Below are positions 36,148-45,692 of a DNA stretch of 64,000 bases, piece by piece. The notes under the pieces are model-generated. The model worked only from the letters and a program-made list of their open reading frames with translations, ran no database searches and had not been told where the DNA came from. Source of the DNA: DATKZS01 sp035527835 [NCBI: bacterium] (GTDB lineage Bacteria > RBG-13-61-14); contig DATKZS010000071.1 in assembly GCA_035527835.1 (NCBI GenBank), forward strand, positions 11,285 to 75,284, read 5' to 3'. Both the position numbers and the translations under genes were made by a program. Within the stretch, counting starts at the first letter, position 1. Every line of letters starts with the position of its first letter.

Positions 36148-37302
36148 ATGAGAATCCTTCAAATCACAGAAAAGATCAATGAGCTTGCGGGGGGGACTTC
36201 GGTCCACATCTGCAAGCTGGCCGGCGCCACCGCCGACATGAATGCGGGTCCAGTCGAGATCGTGGCCTTTAAATGGACCAAGCGCCATAAGGGAGGCCTG
36301 GTGGAGACGCCCCCCAACGTGCAGCTCCATTTGTTCGAGCCCAAGCGGCCCTATTTATACGGCCATAGCCGGGAATTTGGCAATTACCTGAAACAGGCCG
36401 CCGCGGACGAAACCGCGATCTTCCACGTGCATAACATGTGGCGGCTGCCGCTGGTGGCCGCCTGTGAACGCGCCTATAAGAACGGAAGGCCGTGCGTGGT
36501 CTCGCCCCACGGCGCCCTGAACCCCTGGGCGCTCACCGTAAAGTCCCTGCGCAAGAAGGTCATGTGGCGGCTGATCGAGAAATCCCGGCTGCAAAATGCC
36601 ACCGTGGTGCACGCAACCTCCATGCTGGAGGCCGATTATCTCGCATCCCTGATCCACGGCGTCCCCATCGCCATGATCCCTCCCGGCACCGACCTGCCTA
36701 AGCTCCCCGCGCAGAGGCCCGTGAACGAGCGCAAGACCGCCCTGTTCCTCTCCCGGATCGCGCCCAACAAGGGGCTCCTCTTGCTGCTCAAGGCCTGGTC
36801 CATCATCCGGCCCAAAGACTGGAAGCTCGTCGTGGCCGGCTCCAACGAGGGCGGACACCAGGAGGAATGCCAGCGCGCCGCCAGGCAATACGGTCTCGAC
36901 GATTCCATTTCCTTCATCGGATCGGTCTTCCAGGGAAAAAAATGGGGGCCATACCTGAGCGCCGACCTCTTCATCCTCCCCACCTTGAGCGAAAACTTCG
37001 GCATCGCCATCGCCGAGGCCCTGGCCAGCGCCGTGCCCGTGATCACCACCAAGGGCGCGCCGTGGAAGGAGTTGCTCACGCATCAATGCGGCTGGTGGAT
37101 TGATATCGGGGTCGAGCCTCTGGTCGCCGCGACGCGGGAGGCCTTCAAACTGGACCTCGCCGAGCTCCGGGCCATGGGCCAGAGGGGACGCGCCCTGATT
37201 GAAAAAAAGTACACCTGGCCAGGCATCGCCCGGGAAACGGTGAAGGTGTATGAATGGGCCGCCTCCGGCGGCGACCGGCCGGCCTGTATCGTTTACGAGT
37301 AG
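36148..37302 (+). CDS. Glycosyltransferase, first of pair 4
   Basis: 384 residues, GT-B/GT4-like. It starts MRILQITEKINELAGGTSVHICKLA. Central features are FHVHNMWRLPLVAA and VVSPHGALNPWAL. In the donor domain, ALFLSRIAPNKGLLLLLKAW and FILPTLSENFGIAIAEALASAVPVITTKGAPW carry an E-x7-E (ENFGIAIAE) motif. The next gene is a full-length paralogue. A short AT-rich stretch just before the ATG and the preceding pseudogene leave the promoter unclear. Confidence 0.87.
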   Translation: MRILQITEKINELAGGTSVHICKLAGATADMNAGPVEIVAFKWTKRHKGGLVETPPNVQLHLFEPKRPYLYGHSREFGNYLKQAAADETAIFHVHNMWRLPLVAACERAYKNGRPCVVSPHGALNPWALTVKSLRKKVMWRLIEKSRLQNATVVHATSMLEADYLASLIHGVPIAMIPPGTDLPKLPAQRPVNERKTALFLSRIAPNKGLLLLLKAWSIIRPKDWKLVVAGSNEGGHQEECQRAARQYGLDDSISFIGSVFQGKKWGPYLSADLFILPTLSENFGIAIAEALASAVPVITTKGAPWKELLTHQCGWWIDIGVEPLVAATREAFKLDLAELRAMGQRGRALIEKKYTWPGIARETVKVYEWAASGGDRPACIVYE

Positions 37303-37323
37303 GGCCCGCCCGGCAAAGATGAC

Positions 37324-38490
37324 ATGATGCGGATTTATCATATCGCGGACACCATCAACGAGGCGGGGGGAGGCACTTCCGTGTATATTTGCAACCTGGC
37401 CTCGGCCACGGCGAAGCTGAAAGTGGGCCCGGTCGAGGTAGCGGCCATCAATCAACCCGAGTTCGGGAAACTGGTCGCGACCTCACCGGAGGTCAAGGTG
37501 CGGACGTTCCAGCCCAAGCGGCCCTATCTGTACGGGCGCAGCCATGGCTTCGGCGAATATCTGGAGAGCGCGGCCCGGTCGGATGACTCCGTGTTCCACG
37601 TGCACCGGATGTGGAGGCTGCCGCTGGCCAGCGCCAGCAACTATGCTCACCGGTTCAAGCGGCCTTGCATCGTGTCGCCCCACGGCTCGCTTAATAAATT
37701 CTCCATGTCGCAAAAGCCCGTGCGGAAAAAAATCATATGGTGGCTCATGGAAGGGCGGCGGATCCGGCGCGCCGACATGGTCCTGGCCACCTGTTTATCG
37801 GAAGCCGAGGACATTGCGGCCCTGCTGCCGGAGGTTCCGATCGCCGTCATCCCGCCCGGGACTGACCTTCCCGTGATGCGCGAGCCCGGGCCCGCCCGGG
37901 AATTCAAGGTGGCACTCTTCCTCTCCAGGTTTAACCCGAAAAAAGGGCTGATTTCGCTGATCAAGGCCTGGGGCATTCTCAAGCCGGCCTCCTGGAAGTT
38001 GGTGATCGTCGGCTTCGATGAGGAGGGCGTTGAGGCTCAATGTCGAAAGGCCGTCGCGGACTTGAAATTGGAGGACAGCGTTATTTTTGCCGGTCCGGCC
38101 CTTAAAGACCGGAAATGGGAACATTATTTCAACGCTGATATTTTCATCCTTCCGACCCTGGATGAAAACTTCGGTATTGTCATCGCGGAGGCGCTGGCTT
38201 CAGGACTGCCGGTCATCACCACGAAAGGCGCGCCCTGGGAAGACTTGAAGCTGCGTAACTGCGGCTGGTGGATAGACATCGGCGTCGAGCCGCTGGTCAA
38301 TGCCATGCGGGAGGCCTTGGAGCTGGACCCCTCGGAATTACGCGCCATGGGCGGGCGCGGCCGCACCCTGGTCGAAGAGAAATTCACCTGGGAAGCCTGC
38401 GCCCGGAAAATGGTCGAGATTTATAAGTGGGCGCTGGGCGGCGGAGCCAGGCCGGAAGATGTGCTTTGGAAAGGGGCCGCCGCCGGATGA
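37324..38490 (+). CDS. Glycosyltransferase, second of pair 4
   Basis: 388 residues, paralogous to the 36148 product: MRIYHIADTINEAGGGTSVYICNLA, FHVHRMWRLPLASA, IVSPHGSLNKFSM, ALFLSRFNPKKGLISLIKAW, and FILPTLDENFGIVIAEALASGLPVITTKGAPW with E-x7-E. The pair shares a WRLPL and SPHG core not found in the other pairs, so it is its own duplication. A strong terminator follows 37 bases after the stop, which closes the first polysaccharide transcript. Confidence 0.87.
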   Translation: MMRIYHIADTINEAGGGTSVYICNLASATAKLKVGPVEVAAINQPEFGKLVATSPEVKVRTFQPKRPYLYGRSHGFGEYLESAARSDDSVFHVHRMWRLPLASASNYAHRFKRPCIVSPHGSLNKFSMSQKPVRKKIIWWLMEGRRIRRADMVLATCLSEAEDIAALLPEVPIAVIPPGTDLPVMREPGPAREFKVALFLSRFNPKKGLISLIKAWGILKPASWKLVIVGFDEEGVEAQCRKAVADLKLEDSVIFAGPALKDRKWEHYFNADIFILPTLDENFGIVIAEALASGLPVITTKGAPWEDLKLRNCGWWIDIGVEPLVNAMREALELDPSELRAMGGRGRTLVEEKFTWEACARKMVEIYKWALGGGARPEDVLWKGAAAG

Positions 38491-38526
38491 TGGATCGTCT
38501 ATCCGGCCGAACTGCGCCCTGAGCGG

Positions 38527-38555
38527 CCAGGGCATTGACCAAGGCCCTGGTTTTT
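38527..38555 (+). terminator. Rho-independent terminator between glycosyltransferase and asnB
   Basis: CCAGGGC (38527-38533) pairs with GCCCTGG (38544-38550) across a 10-base loop, followed by five T residues. It separates the 14-38.5 kb unit from the 38.6-45.7 kb unit, so the latter presumably has its own promoter or relies on NusG-like antitermination. Confidence 0.75.
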
Positions 38556-38593
38556 CGCGAACACTTTTTTTTCAATGAGGGTCCAATAATCCG

Positions 38594-40537
38594 ATGTGTG
38601 GGATTGCAGGTCTTGTTGGTGAGTTCATTCCGGAATTGGCGCTGCGCATGAGCCGCCTCCAGGCCCATCGCGGCCCGGACGGGATGGGACTGTTCGAGGA
38701 TGTGGCCGGCCAGGTGGCCCTGGGCCATGTCCGGCTCGCCATTCTGGACCTGAGCGAAAACGCTGCCCAGCCCATGACCTCCCCAGACGGACGTTTCGTC
38801 CTGGTTTATAACGGAGAGATTTACAACTATCTCGAGCTGCGCCGGCGGCTCCAGGGCAAAGGCTGTGTCTTTAAATCCAGCGGCGACACCGAGGTGCTGC
38901 TCCTGGGGCTTGCCGTCTTCGGAGAGGATTTTATCCAAAAGATCAACGGCATGTTCGCCTTCGCCCTCTGGGACAAGCGCGAGCGCAACCTGCTGTTGGC
39001 TCGGGACCATGTCGGCATCAAGCCCCTCTATTACGCCGAGCCCCGGCCCGGGACCCTGGTCTTCGCCTCGGAAATCAAGGCCATCCTGGCCCATCCCGCG
39101 GTCCGGAGAGAACCCGATTTCATCGCCTTGTATCAGCACCTGGCATTCTGCCACGCCTCCAACGACCGCACCGCCTTCAAGGGAATCTATCGCCTGCCTC
39201 CGGGAAGCGTGCTGCGCTGGAAAGCATCAGACCCGCGCCCCCAAATCAAGCGCTTTTGGAAACCAGCCTTCAGCAATCACGCCCCGGCCGACCACGACGG
39301 CGCCGTGCGCGAGCTCAGGGATTCCCTGGAACAATCCACCCGGCGCCAGCTCGTCTCGGACGTTCCCGTGGGGACACTGCTCAGCGGAGGACTTGACAGC
39401 AGCCTCATCACCGTCCTCGCCTCCCGAGACCTGGGCGACAGACTGCGCTGTTATACCATTACCTACCCTGCCTCCGAAAACGTACTCGATAACTTCGCCG
39501 ATGATGTGCCCTATGCCCACCGGCTGGCGAAGCTCCTGGGAATCCGCCTGGAAGAGATGGAAATCAGGCCGGAAATGGTATCCCTCTGGCCCAAGCTCAT
39601 CTACCACCTCGACGAGCCGATCGCCGACCCCGCCGCCATCGCTTCATACCTTATCAGCAACACGGCCCGCGAGCACGGCACCAAGGTCTTGCTCTCCGGA
39701 CAGGGCGGTGACGAGCTCTTCGGAGGCTACGTCCGATACCAGGTGATGTCCACCACCAACTGGATGAGCAGTCTACCCGGCGCCCTCCAGCGCGCGCTCT
39801 CAACCGGAGCCGACATGATACCTGGTTCCATGGAGGGGGGCATCGGCGCCACCGCCCGACGGGTCCGCAGGGTCTTCCAGGGGTTGAATCCCAACCCCGA
39901 CAAGAGGTTCCTCGCATATTGCGGCTCCACACCTTTCCCCGAAATCATCAAGGCCCTGGACGCGGACTTTTATCAGGCCGTGAGCGAAAGCAGCCCCTGG
40001 GATGAATGCCTCGAGCACATGAACGAGCAGGGACTAAAGGGCGTGGACCGCTTCCTCGAACGCGACCTGTCATTCTACCTTCCCAACCACAATCTCTTAT
40101 ACACCGATAAAATGGGCATGGCCGTCGGACTCGAAGCCAGAGTCCCTCTCCTCGACCTCGAATTGGTCAACAAAGCCGTCGGATACCCCGGCGAATGGAA
40201 AGTGTCAGGGAACACAACCAAGGCCATACTCAGGGAAGCCGCCAGAGGAATTATTCCCAACGAGATCATCAAGAGGAAAAAGGCCGGCTTCGGAGCGCCC
40301 TACCGCAAGTGGCTGCGCTACGACCTGGGCGAGCTGTGGAACGATCTAACCTCCGAGCAGACCGTGAAACGCCGCGGATGGTTCAACCACGCCGGATTGC
40401 AAGAGGCCAGGCGACGTAGCCAGGAAGGAAAAGCCGACCTCTATATGCTGCAATGGGCCGTCCTCACCATCGAGCTCTGGGGACAGATCTTCATGGATGA
40501 CGCCGGCTTCCCTTCTAAATATATCGAGCGGTCATGA
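38594..40537 (+). CDS. asnB: Asparagine synthase (glutamine-hydrolysing)
   Basis: A 647-residue two-domain amidotransferase. Cys2 in MCGIAGLVGE is the class II glutaminase nucleophile; HRGPDGMG (about 25-32) and VYNGEIYNYLELR (about 74-86) line the glutamine site. The C-terminal synthetase domain has the ATP-binding SGGLDSSLITVLAS (about 262-275). Such paralogues in capsule loci may amidate sugar carboxylates rather than make free asparagine (inference). The gene overlaps the next by four bases. A truncated relative is at 35950. Confidence 0.93.
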   Translation: MCGIAGLVGEFIPELALRMSRLQAHRGPDGMGLFEDVAGQVALGHVRLAILDLSENAAQPMTSPDGRFVLVYNGEIYNYLELRRRLQGKGCVFKSSGDTEVLLLGLAVFGEDFIQKINGMFAFALWDKRERNLLLARDHVGIKPLYYAEPRPGTLVFASEIKAILAHPAVRREPDFIALYQHLAFCHASNDRTAFKGIYRLPPGSVLRWKASDPRPQIKRFWKPAFSNHAPADHDGAVRELRDSLEQSTRRQLVSDVPVGTLLSGGLDSSLITVLASRDLGDRLRCYTITYPASENVLDNFADDVPYAHRLAKLLGIRLEEMEIRPEMVSLWPKLIYHLDEPIADPAAIASYLISNTAREHGTKVLLSGQGGDELFGGYVRYQVMSTTNWMSSLPGALQRALSTGADMIPGSMEGGIGATARRVRRVFQGLNPNPDKRFLAYCGSTPFPEIIKALDADFYQAVSESSPWDECLEHMNEQGLKGVDRFLERDLSFYLPNHNLLYTDKMGMAVGLEARVPLLDLELVNKAVGYPGEWKVSGNTTKAILREAARGIIPNEIIKRKKAGFGAPYRKWLRYDLGELWNDLTSEQTVKRRGWFNHAGLQEARRRSQEGKADLYMLQWAVLTIELWGQIFMDDAGFPSKYIERS

Positions 40538-42672
40538 GACAAGTAGTTCAAAACCTCAAGAACGGGAAACTCTCCGTCATCAAGGCGCCGGACCCGATGG
40601 CCCGGCCCGGCCACGTCCTCATCGCCAACGCCCGGTCCCTGATCTCCGCCGGCACCGAAAAAATGGCCATGGAGCTCGCCCGCATGTCGCTCCTCGGCAA
40701 GGCCCGCGAGCGGCCCGACCAGGTCAGAAGGGTCATCGAAAAACTCAAGAACGAGGGGTTCTTCTCCACCATCGCCCAGGTCCTGCAAAGGCTCGACGAG
40801 CCCATGACCATGGGCTATAGCTCTGCCGGCGTCGTCATCGCCTGCGGAGAGGGAGTACAGGACCTGAAGCCCGGCGACCGCGCCGCCTCCAACGGGCCCC
40901 ACGCCGGCGTCGTCTGCGTGCCCCGTAACCTCTGTGCCCGCGTCCCCGATGCCGTCTCCTTCGATCACGCGGCCTTTACCGTGCTCGGCGCCATCGCCCT
41001 GCAGGGCGTGCGCCTCTCCCGCACGGGACTCGGCGACACCGCGCTGGTCATCGGACTGGGACTGGTCGGCCAGATCACCGTGGCCCTGCTCAAGGCCGCG
41101 GGATGCCGCGTGATCGGCACTGATCTCGACCCGGCCAAGTGCGCGCTGGCCGAAAAAATGGGCGCGCACTCACGCGCCGGGCTCGGCGCTTCCGACGTCG
41201 CCGCCATGACGGGCGGCCTCGGCGCCGACGCCGTGCTCATCACCGCCTCCACCGACTCCGACCAGCCCGTCGCGCTCGCCGGAGAGGCCGTGCGTAAAAA
41301 AGGGCGCGTGGTCGCCGTCGGCGCCGTCGGGCTCGACCTGCCCCGCAGGCCCTACTACTTCAAGGAAGCCGAGTTCGTCGTGTCCTGCTCCTACGGGCCC
41401 GGCCGCTACGACTACGCCTACGAGGACGCCGGACGCGATTACCCGCCCGCTTACGTGCGCTGGACCGAGCAGCGCAACATGCAGGCCGTCCTCGACCTCA
41501 TGGCCGCCGGAAGGCTGGACGTCTCGCCCCTCATTACCCACCGCTTCAAGATCGAGGACGCCCAAAAAGCCTACCGCATCATCGAGACGGCCGGCGAGCC
41601 GTATCTGGCCATGCTCCTGGAATACCCCGACGCCGAGTCCCCGCGCCGCGAGCGCCATATCATGCTTAAAGCCGCGCCCGCGGGTTCCGCCCTCGGCATC
41701 GGCTGTCTCGGCTCCGGCGCCTTTGCCCGCGCCGTGCTCCTCCCTCTCCTTAAAAAGAACCCTATGCTCGATCCCCGCATCCTCTGCTCCGCGGGAGGGC
41801 TCTCCGCCGCCGACACCGGCGCCAAGCTGGGATTTGCCTCCGTCACCACCGACGAGGACGAGGTGATCAACGACCCCGCCGTCAAGGCCGTGTTCATCAT
41901 CACCCGCCACCACCTCCACGCCGGCCAGGTGATCAAGGCCATCCGCGCCGGCAAGCACGTGTTCGTGGAAAAGCCGCTCGCGCTCCGCGAAGAGGAAATC
42001 CATGAGATCGAGGCCGCGCTCATGAGCATGGCGGAGCCGAGGCCGCTGTTGATGGTCGGCTTCAACCGCCGCTTCTCGCCCAGCGCCATCAAGGCCCGCG
42101 AAGTGTTCGCTGAAGTCAGCGCGCCGCTCACCATCGGAATCCGCATGAACGCCGGCGCCATTCCCGCCGATACCTGGATCCAGGACGACGACGCCGGCGG
42201 CGGCCGCATCATCGGCGAGGCCTGCCACGCCATTGACCTGGCCTGCTTCCTGGCCGGCTCGCCCCCGGTCCGCGTCTTCGCCGAGTCCGTGGGAGGGGCC
42301 TTTGCTCCCGCCGTCACCGACGACCAGTGCTTCATCACGCTCCGCCACCTAAACGGCTCCGTGTCCTCCATCGCCTACCTGGCCGGAGGCGACAAGGCCT
42401 ATCCCAAGGAGCGCGTCGAAATCTTCGGCGCCGGCCGCATCGCCGTGATCGAGGACTTCAAGGAGACCGTCACCGTGATTAACGGCAAGATCAAAAAGAC
42501 CGGCGCCATGAAACAGGACAAGGGCCACCGCGCCGAGGTCGAGGCCTTCGCGCGGGCACTGCTCAAAGGCGGAGAACAGCCCATCCCCTGGACCGACCTG
42601 CGCGCTGAATCCCTGGCCGCCATCCTGGCCGTGCGGAGCATCCGCGAGGGAATGCCCCTCGATATCCCATGA
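40534..42672 (+). CDS. Bi-domain oxidoreductase (MDR + Gfo/Idh/MocA fusion)
   Basis: 712 residues. The N-terminal half (about 1-370) is a medium-chain zinc-alcohol-dehydrogenase-like domain with SAGTEKM near residue 33, GYSSAGVVIACGEGV and the nucleotide motif GLGLVGQITVALLKAAG (about 173-189). The C-terminal half (about 380-712) is a Gfo/Idh/MocA oxidoreductase with IGCLGSGAFARAVL and the EKP signature HVFVEKPLAL (about 478-487). This fusion is known from many polysaccharide loci, usually beside a heparinase-like gene, and is thought to oxidise or epimerise a nucleotide-sugar. It overlaps the genes on both sides by four bases. Confidence 0.9.
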   Translation: MRQVVQNLKNGKLSVIKAPDPMARPGHVLIANARSLISAGTEKMAMELARMSLLGKARERPDQVRRVIEKLKNEGFFSTIAQVLQRLDEPMTMGYSSAGVVIACGEGVQDLKPGDRAASNGPHAGVVCVPRNLCARVPDAVSFDHAAFTVLGAIALQGVRLSRTGLGDTALVIGLGLVGQITVALLKAAGCRVIGTDLDPAKCALAEKMGAHSRAGLGASDVAAMTGGLGADAVLITASTDSDQPVALAGEAVRKKGRVVAVGAVGLDLPRRPYYFKEAEFVVSCSYGPGRYDYAYEDAGRDYPPAYVRWTEQRNMQAVLDLMAAGRLDVSPLITHRFKIEDAQKAYRIIETAGEPYLAMLLEYPDAESPRRERHIMLKAAPAGSALGIGCLGSGAFARAVLLPLLKKNPMLDPRILCSAGGLSAADTGAKLGFASVTTDEDEVINDPAVKAVFIITRHHLHAGQVIKAIRAGKHVFVEKPLALREEEIHEIEAALMSMAEPRPLLMVGFNRRFSPSAIKAREVFAEVSAPLTIGIRMNAGAIPADTWIQDDDAGGGRIIGEACHAIDLACFLAGSPPVRVFAESVGGAFAPAVTDDQCFITLRHLNGSVSSIAYLAGGDKAYPKERVEIFGAGRIAVIEDFKETVTVINGKIKKTGAMKQDKGHRAEVEAFARALLKGGEQPIPWTDLRAESLAAILAVRSIREGMPLDIP

Positions 42673-44432
42673 AATTGCAAGACGCCGCCAGATACCTGCG
42701 CACTATCAACCGACTGAAAGCGAACCAGCTTTATTGGCGGCCCCGCTACATGCTGGAAAAAATATTCTCTCCGTCCCCCCTGCCCTCTCCGCCTCCGGAA
42801 ATTTCCGAATCCGCCATCGCCCCGCTCGGGGCCCGCTTCCCTCCAATGCCCCTCTTCCTTCGCCCCGGACCCGTGGGCGAGGAGTGCGTCGCCATGCTGG
42901 ACCGCGGCGAGTTCCGCCACCTCAATCGCGCGTCTAACATCAACCAGGACCGTCCGGACTGGCGCCTGGGCGACCAGGACGAGCACCGCCTCTGGATCAA
43001 TACCCTGCATTACCATTACTGGATCTACGACCTCGCCGAAGCCGCCGCTCCCGCCGCTCCCTCATCCGCGGCCGCCGCCGGCCTCCTGGCGCACTATCTC
43101 ACCGACTGGATCCGGCGTTGCGCACTCGAGGCCCCCGGCTCCCGCCATCTGGTCTGGAACTCCTACGTCATCGCCACCCGCCTCACCTGGTGGATCAGGG
43201 CGCTGCTTGCCCTGCAAGCGAGCGGCGTCCCCTTTCCGCCCGGACTTAGCCAGACCATGCTCACCAGCTTGTGGCGCCAGGCCTATTATCTCAATGACCA
43301 CGTCGAGTGGGACCTGCGCGCCAACCACGTGCTCCGCGACGCCGCCGGCCTGGCCTGGGCCGGAAGGTTCTTCCCCGGCAACGACGCCCGCGACTGGCTC
43401 GCCTCCGCCGCCCGCATCGCCACGGCCGAGGTCCCCGAGCAGGTCCTCCCCGACGGCGGCCACTTCGAGCGCAGCCCCATGTATCACCTTCACGTCATGG
43501 AAGACGTGCTCTCCCTGGCCCTCCTCCTCGAAAACGCGGACGCGCGCGCCGCCATGATCGAGGCCTGGAAAAAAATGGCGGGGTTCCTGCGATGGATCGT
43601 GCACCCGGACGGCGGCATCGCGCTCTTTAACGATTCCGCGATGAACGGCTCGGCCGGGCCCGCCCGCATGTTATCTCTCGGCAACGCCATCGGCGCGGCC
43701 GTCGCTCCCGGCCCGCCCGCCGGGGGCAGGCTCTTCCCCGACACCGGCCTCGTCGTCTGGCGCGGCGTTCCCTGGACCGTCTTTTTCGACGTGGGCCCGG
43801 TCGGGCCTGATTATCAGCCCGGACACGCCCACGCCGACACCCTCTCCATCGAGTGCTCGTTCCGCGGCTCCCGCCTCTTCGTGGACCCGGGGACCTACGC
43901 CTACGACCATGACGCCCGCCGCGACTATGACCGCTCCACCGCCGCCCACAACACCGTGTGCATTGACGGCGACGATTCCAGCGAGGTCTGGCACATCTTC
44001 CGCGTGGGCCGACGCGCCCGCCCTCTCAAGGTCAGCGCCGAGATCGCGAGCGGCGCCATGAGCGCCTCCGCGTCCCACGACGGCTACGACCACCGGCCCG
44101 GCCGGCCCCGCCACGCGCGCACTCTCTCCATCACCGCTGACGGCGTGCTCACGGTGTCCGATGAAATCACGGGCGCCGGCACGCACGAGGTCTCGGGAGG
44201 CTTCTTGCTCGCGCCCGGCTGGGGGGCCGAGCCCGCGCCCTCCGGATGGAAGCTCTGCAACGGACCGCTTCGTGTGCACGTCGGCTTGCAAGGCCCGCCA
44301 GAAATGAAGCTGAGACTGGAGCAGCGGCCGTATCATCCCGAGTACGGATTGGAGCTTGCCGCCGCCCGCATCGGCTGGAGCGTTGACGCGCCCCTGCCGG
44401 TCACCGTCCGCGCCGTGATCTCCGAAGAATAA
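42669..44432 (+). CDS. Heparinase II/III-like (alginate lyase family) protein
   Basis: 587 residues. An alpha/alpha-toroid N-terminal half (about 90-340, with WHLVWNSY-like HLVWNSYVIATRLTWWIRAL and HVEWDLRANHVLRDAAGLAW) is followed by a beta-sandwich domain. The latter has GHAHADTLSIECSFRGSRLFVDPGTYAY (about 391-418) and YDRSTAAHNTVCIDGDDSSEVW, features of the heparinase II/III family. No signal peptide is apparent, unlike secreted lyases. In polysaccharide loci it may cleave or edit the polymer or act as a transferase. It is coupled to the oxidoreductase gene upstream. Confidence 0.87.
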   Translation: MKLQDAARYLRTINRLKANQLYWRPRYMLEKIFSPSPLPSPPPEISESAIAPLGARFPPMPLFLRPGPVGEECVAMLDRGEFRHLNRASNINQDRPDWRLGDQDEHRLWINTLHYHYWIYDLAEAAAPAAPSSAAAAGLLAHYLTDWIRRCALEAPGSRHLVWNSYVIATRLTWWIRALLALQASGVPFPPGLSQTMLTSLWRQAYYLNDHVEWDLRANHVLRDAAGLAWAGRFFPGNDARDWLASAARIATAEVPEQVLPDGGHFERSPMYHLHVMEDVLSLALLLENADARAAMIEAWKKMAGFLRWIVHPDGGIALFNDSAMNGSAGPARMLSLGNAIGAAVAPGPPAGGRLFPDTGLVVWRGVPWTVFFDVGPVGPDYQPGHAHADTLSIECSFRGSRLFVDPGTYAYDHDARRDYDRSTAAHNTVCIDGDDSSEVWHIFRVGRRARPLKVSAEIASGAMSASASHDGYDHRPGRPRHARTLSITADGVLTVSDEITGAGTHEVSGGFLLAPGWGAEPAPSGWKLCNGPLRVHVGLQGPPEMKLRLEQRPYHPEYGLELAAARIGWSVDAPLPVTVRAVISEE

Positions 44433-44437
44433 AATCA

Positions 44438-45664
44438 ATGCGCATCCTTTACGTCTCCCAGTACTTCCCGCCCGAGATGGGCGCGCCCGCCGCCAGGGTC
44501 CACGAGCTCTCGCGCGAATGGGTGAACCTCGGCTGCGAGGTCACCGTCCTCACCGGCTTCGCCCACCACCCCGTCGGAATCAAGGCGCCGCGGGACCGCT
44601 ATAAAATTACCCGCCGCGAGAGTCAAGACGGAATTGACGTCGTCCGCTCTTACGTTTACGCCACGCCCAACAAGGCCATCGTGAAGCGCATGATCTCCTA
44701 CGCCTCCTTCATGTGCTCCGCCATCCTGGTCGGCATGGCCCGAGTTGAAAAACCGGACGTCGTTATCGCCACCTCCCCCCAACTCCTCTGCGCCTGCGCC
44801 GGATACGCCCTGGCAAGGTGGTTCCGCGTGCCCTTCATCTTCGAGGTCAGAGACCTCTGGCCCGAGTCCATCATCGCCGTCGAGGCCATGCGGAAAAACA
44901 TCGTCGTCCGCGGACTCAAAAAGGTCGCCGCGTTCCTTTATAAAAAGGCCGACCGCATCGTCACCGTCGGACCCGGCTATTCCCGCAAGATGATCGAGCT
45001 CTACGGCGTGCCTCCGCAAAAAATTGACATCGTGACCAACGGCATTGATACCGGGATCTTCATCCCCGGCCCCCGCGACAACGAGGTCCGCCGCGAATAC
45101 GGATGGGACGACCGCTTCGTCATCATGTACGTGGGCACCCACGGCATGGCCCACGCCCTCGACAAGGTCCTCGAAGCCGCGCGCGAGCTCTGCGCCGACC
45201 CCGCCAAGCTCTTCGTCTTCGTCGGCGAGGGCGCTGAAAAACAAGCGCTGAAAAAGAAGGCCCAAGAATGGAAGCTCGCGAACGTCGCGTTCATTGACCA
45301 GCAGCCCAAGGACCGGGTGACGCTTTATTATGCCGCCTGCGACCTCGGACTGGTCACCCTGCGCAACACTCCCCTCTTCCAGGAGGTCCTGCCCTCCAAG
45401 CTCTTCGAGTACCTGGGCATGGAGCGGCCCGTGATCGTGACCGTGGACGGAGAGCCAAGGAACATCGTCGAGACCTCGGCCTCCGGCGAGTTCGTGCCGC
45501 CGGAGGACGTGCCGGCAATGGTGGAAGCGATTCAGCGCCTCTCATCCGGCCGCGCCCGACTGGAGGAAATGGGAAGGAGCGGCCGCGAATACGTGGTCGC
45601 CAACTACGACCGCAAGGCCCTGGCCAAACGCTACCTGGAGATCCTCGAGCGCCTTCGCGCCTGA
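44438..45664 (+). CDS. Glycosyltransferase family 4 (WbuB-like)
   Basis: 408 residues. MRILYVSQYFPPEMGAPAARVHELSREW is the classical WbuB/GT4 start. VIIATSPQLLCACAGYALARW and PFIFEVRDLWPESIIAVEAM in the acceptor domain are signatures of this subgroup (WbuB transfers N-acetyl-fucosamine). The donor domain has VMYVGTHGMAHALDKVLEAA and KLFEYLGMERPVIV. Whether the donor is the same sugar cannot be read. It lies five bases after the heparinase-like gene and ends the unit. Confidence 0.9.
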   Translation: MRILYVSQYFPPEMGAPAARVHELSREWVNLGCEVTVLTGFAHHPVGIKAPRDRYKITRRESQDGIDVVRSYVYATPNKAIVKRMISYASFMCSAILVGMARVEKPDVVIATSPQLLCACAGYALARWFRVPFIFEVRDLWPESIIAVEAMRKNIVVRGLKKVAAFLYKKADRIVTVGPGYSRKMIELYGVPPQKIDIVTNGIDTGIFIPGPRDNEVRREYGWDDRFVIMYVGTHGMAHALDKVLEAARELCADPAKLFVFVGEGAEKQALKKKAQEWKLANVAFIDQQPKDRVTLYYAACDLGLVTLRNTPLFQEVLPSKLFEYLGMERPVIVTVDGEPRNIVETSASGEFVPPEDVPAMVEAIQRLSSGRARLEEMGRSGREYVVANYDRKALAKRYLEILERLRA

Positions 45665-45692
45665 CCTGATCGCGGGATCAGAAAAAGAAAAG

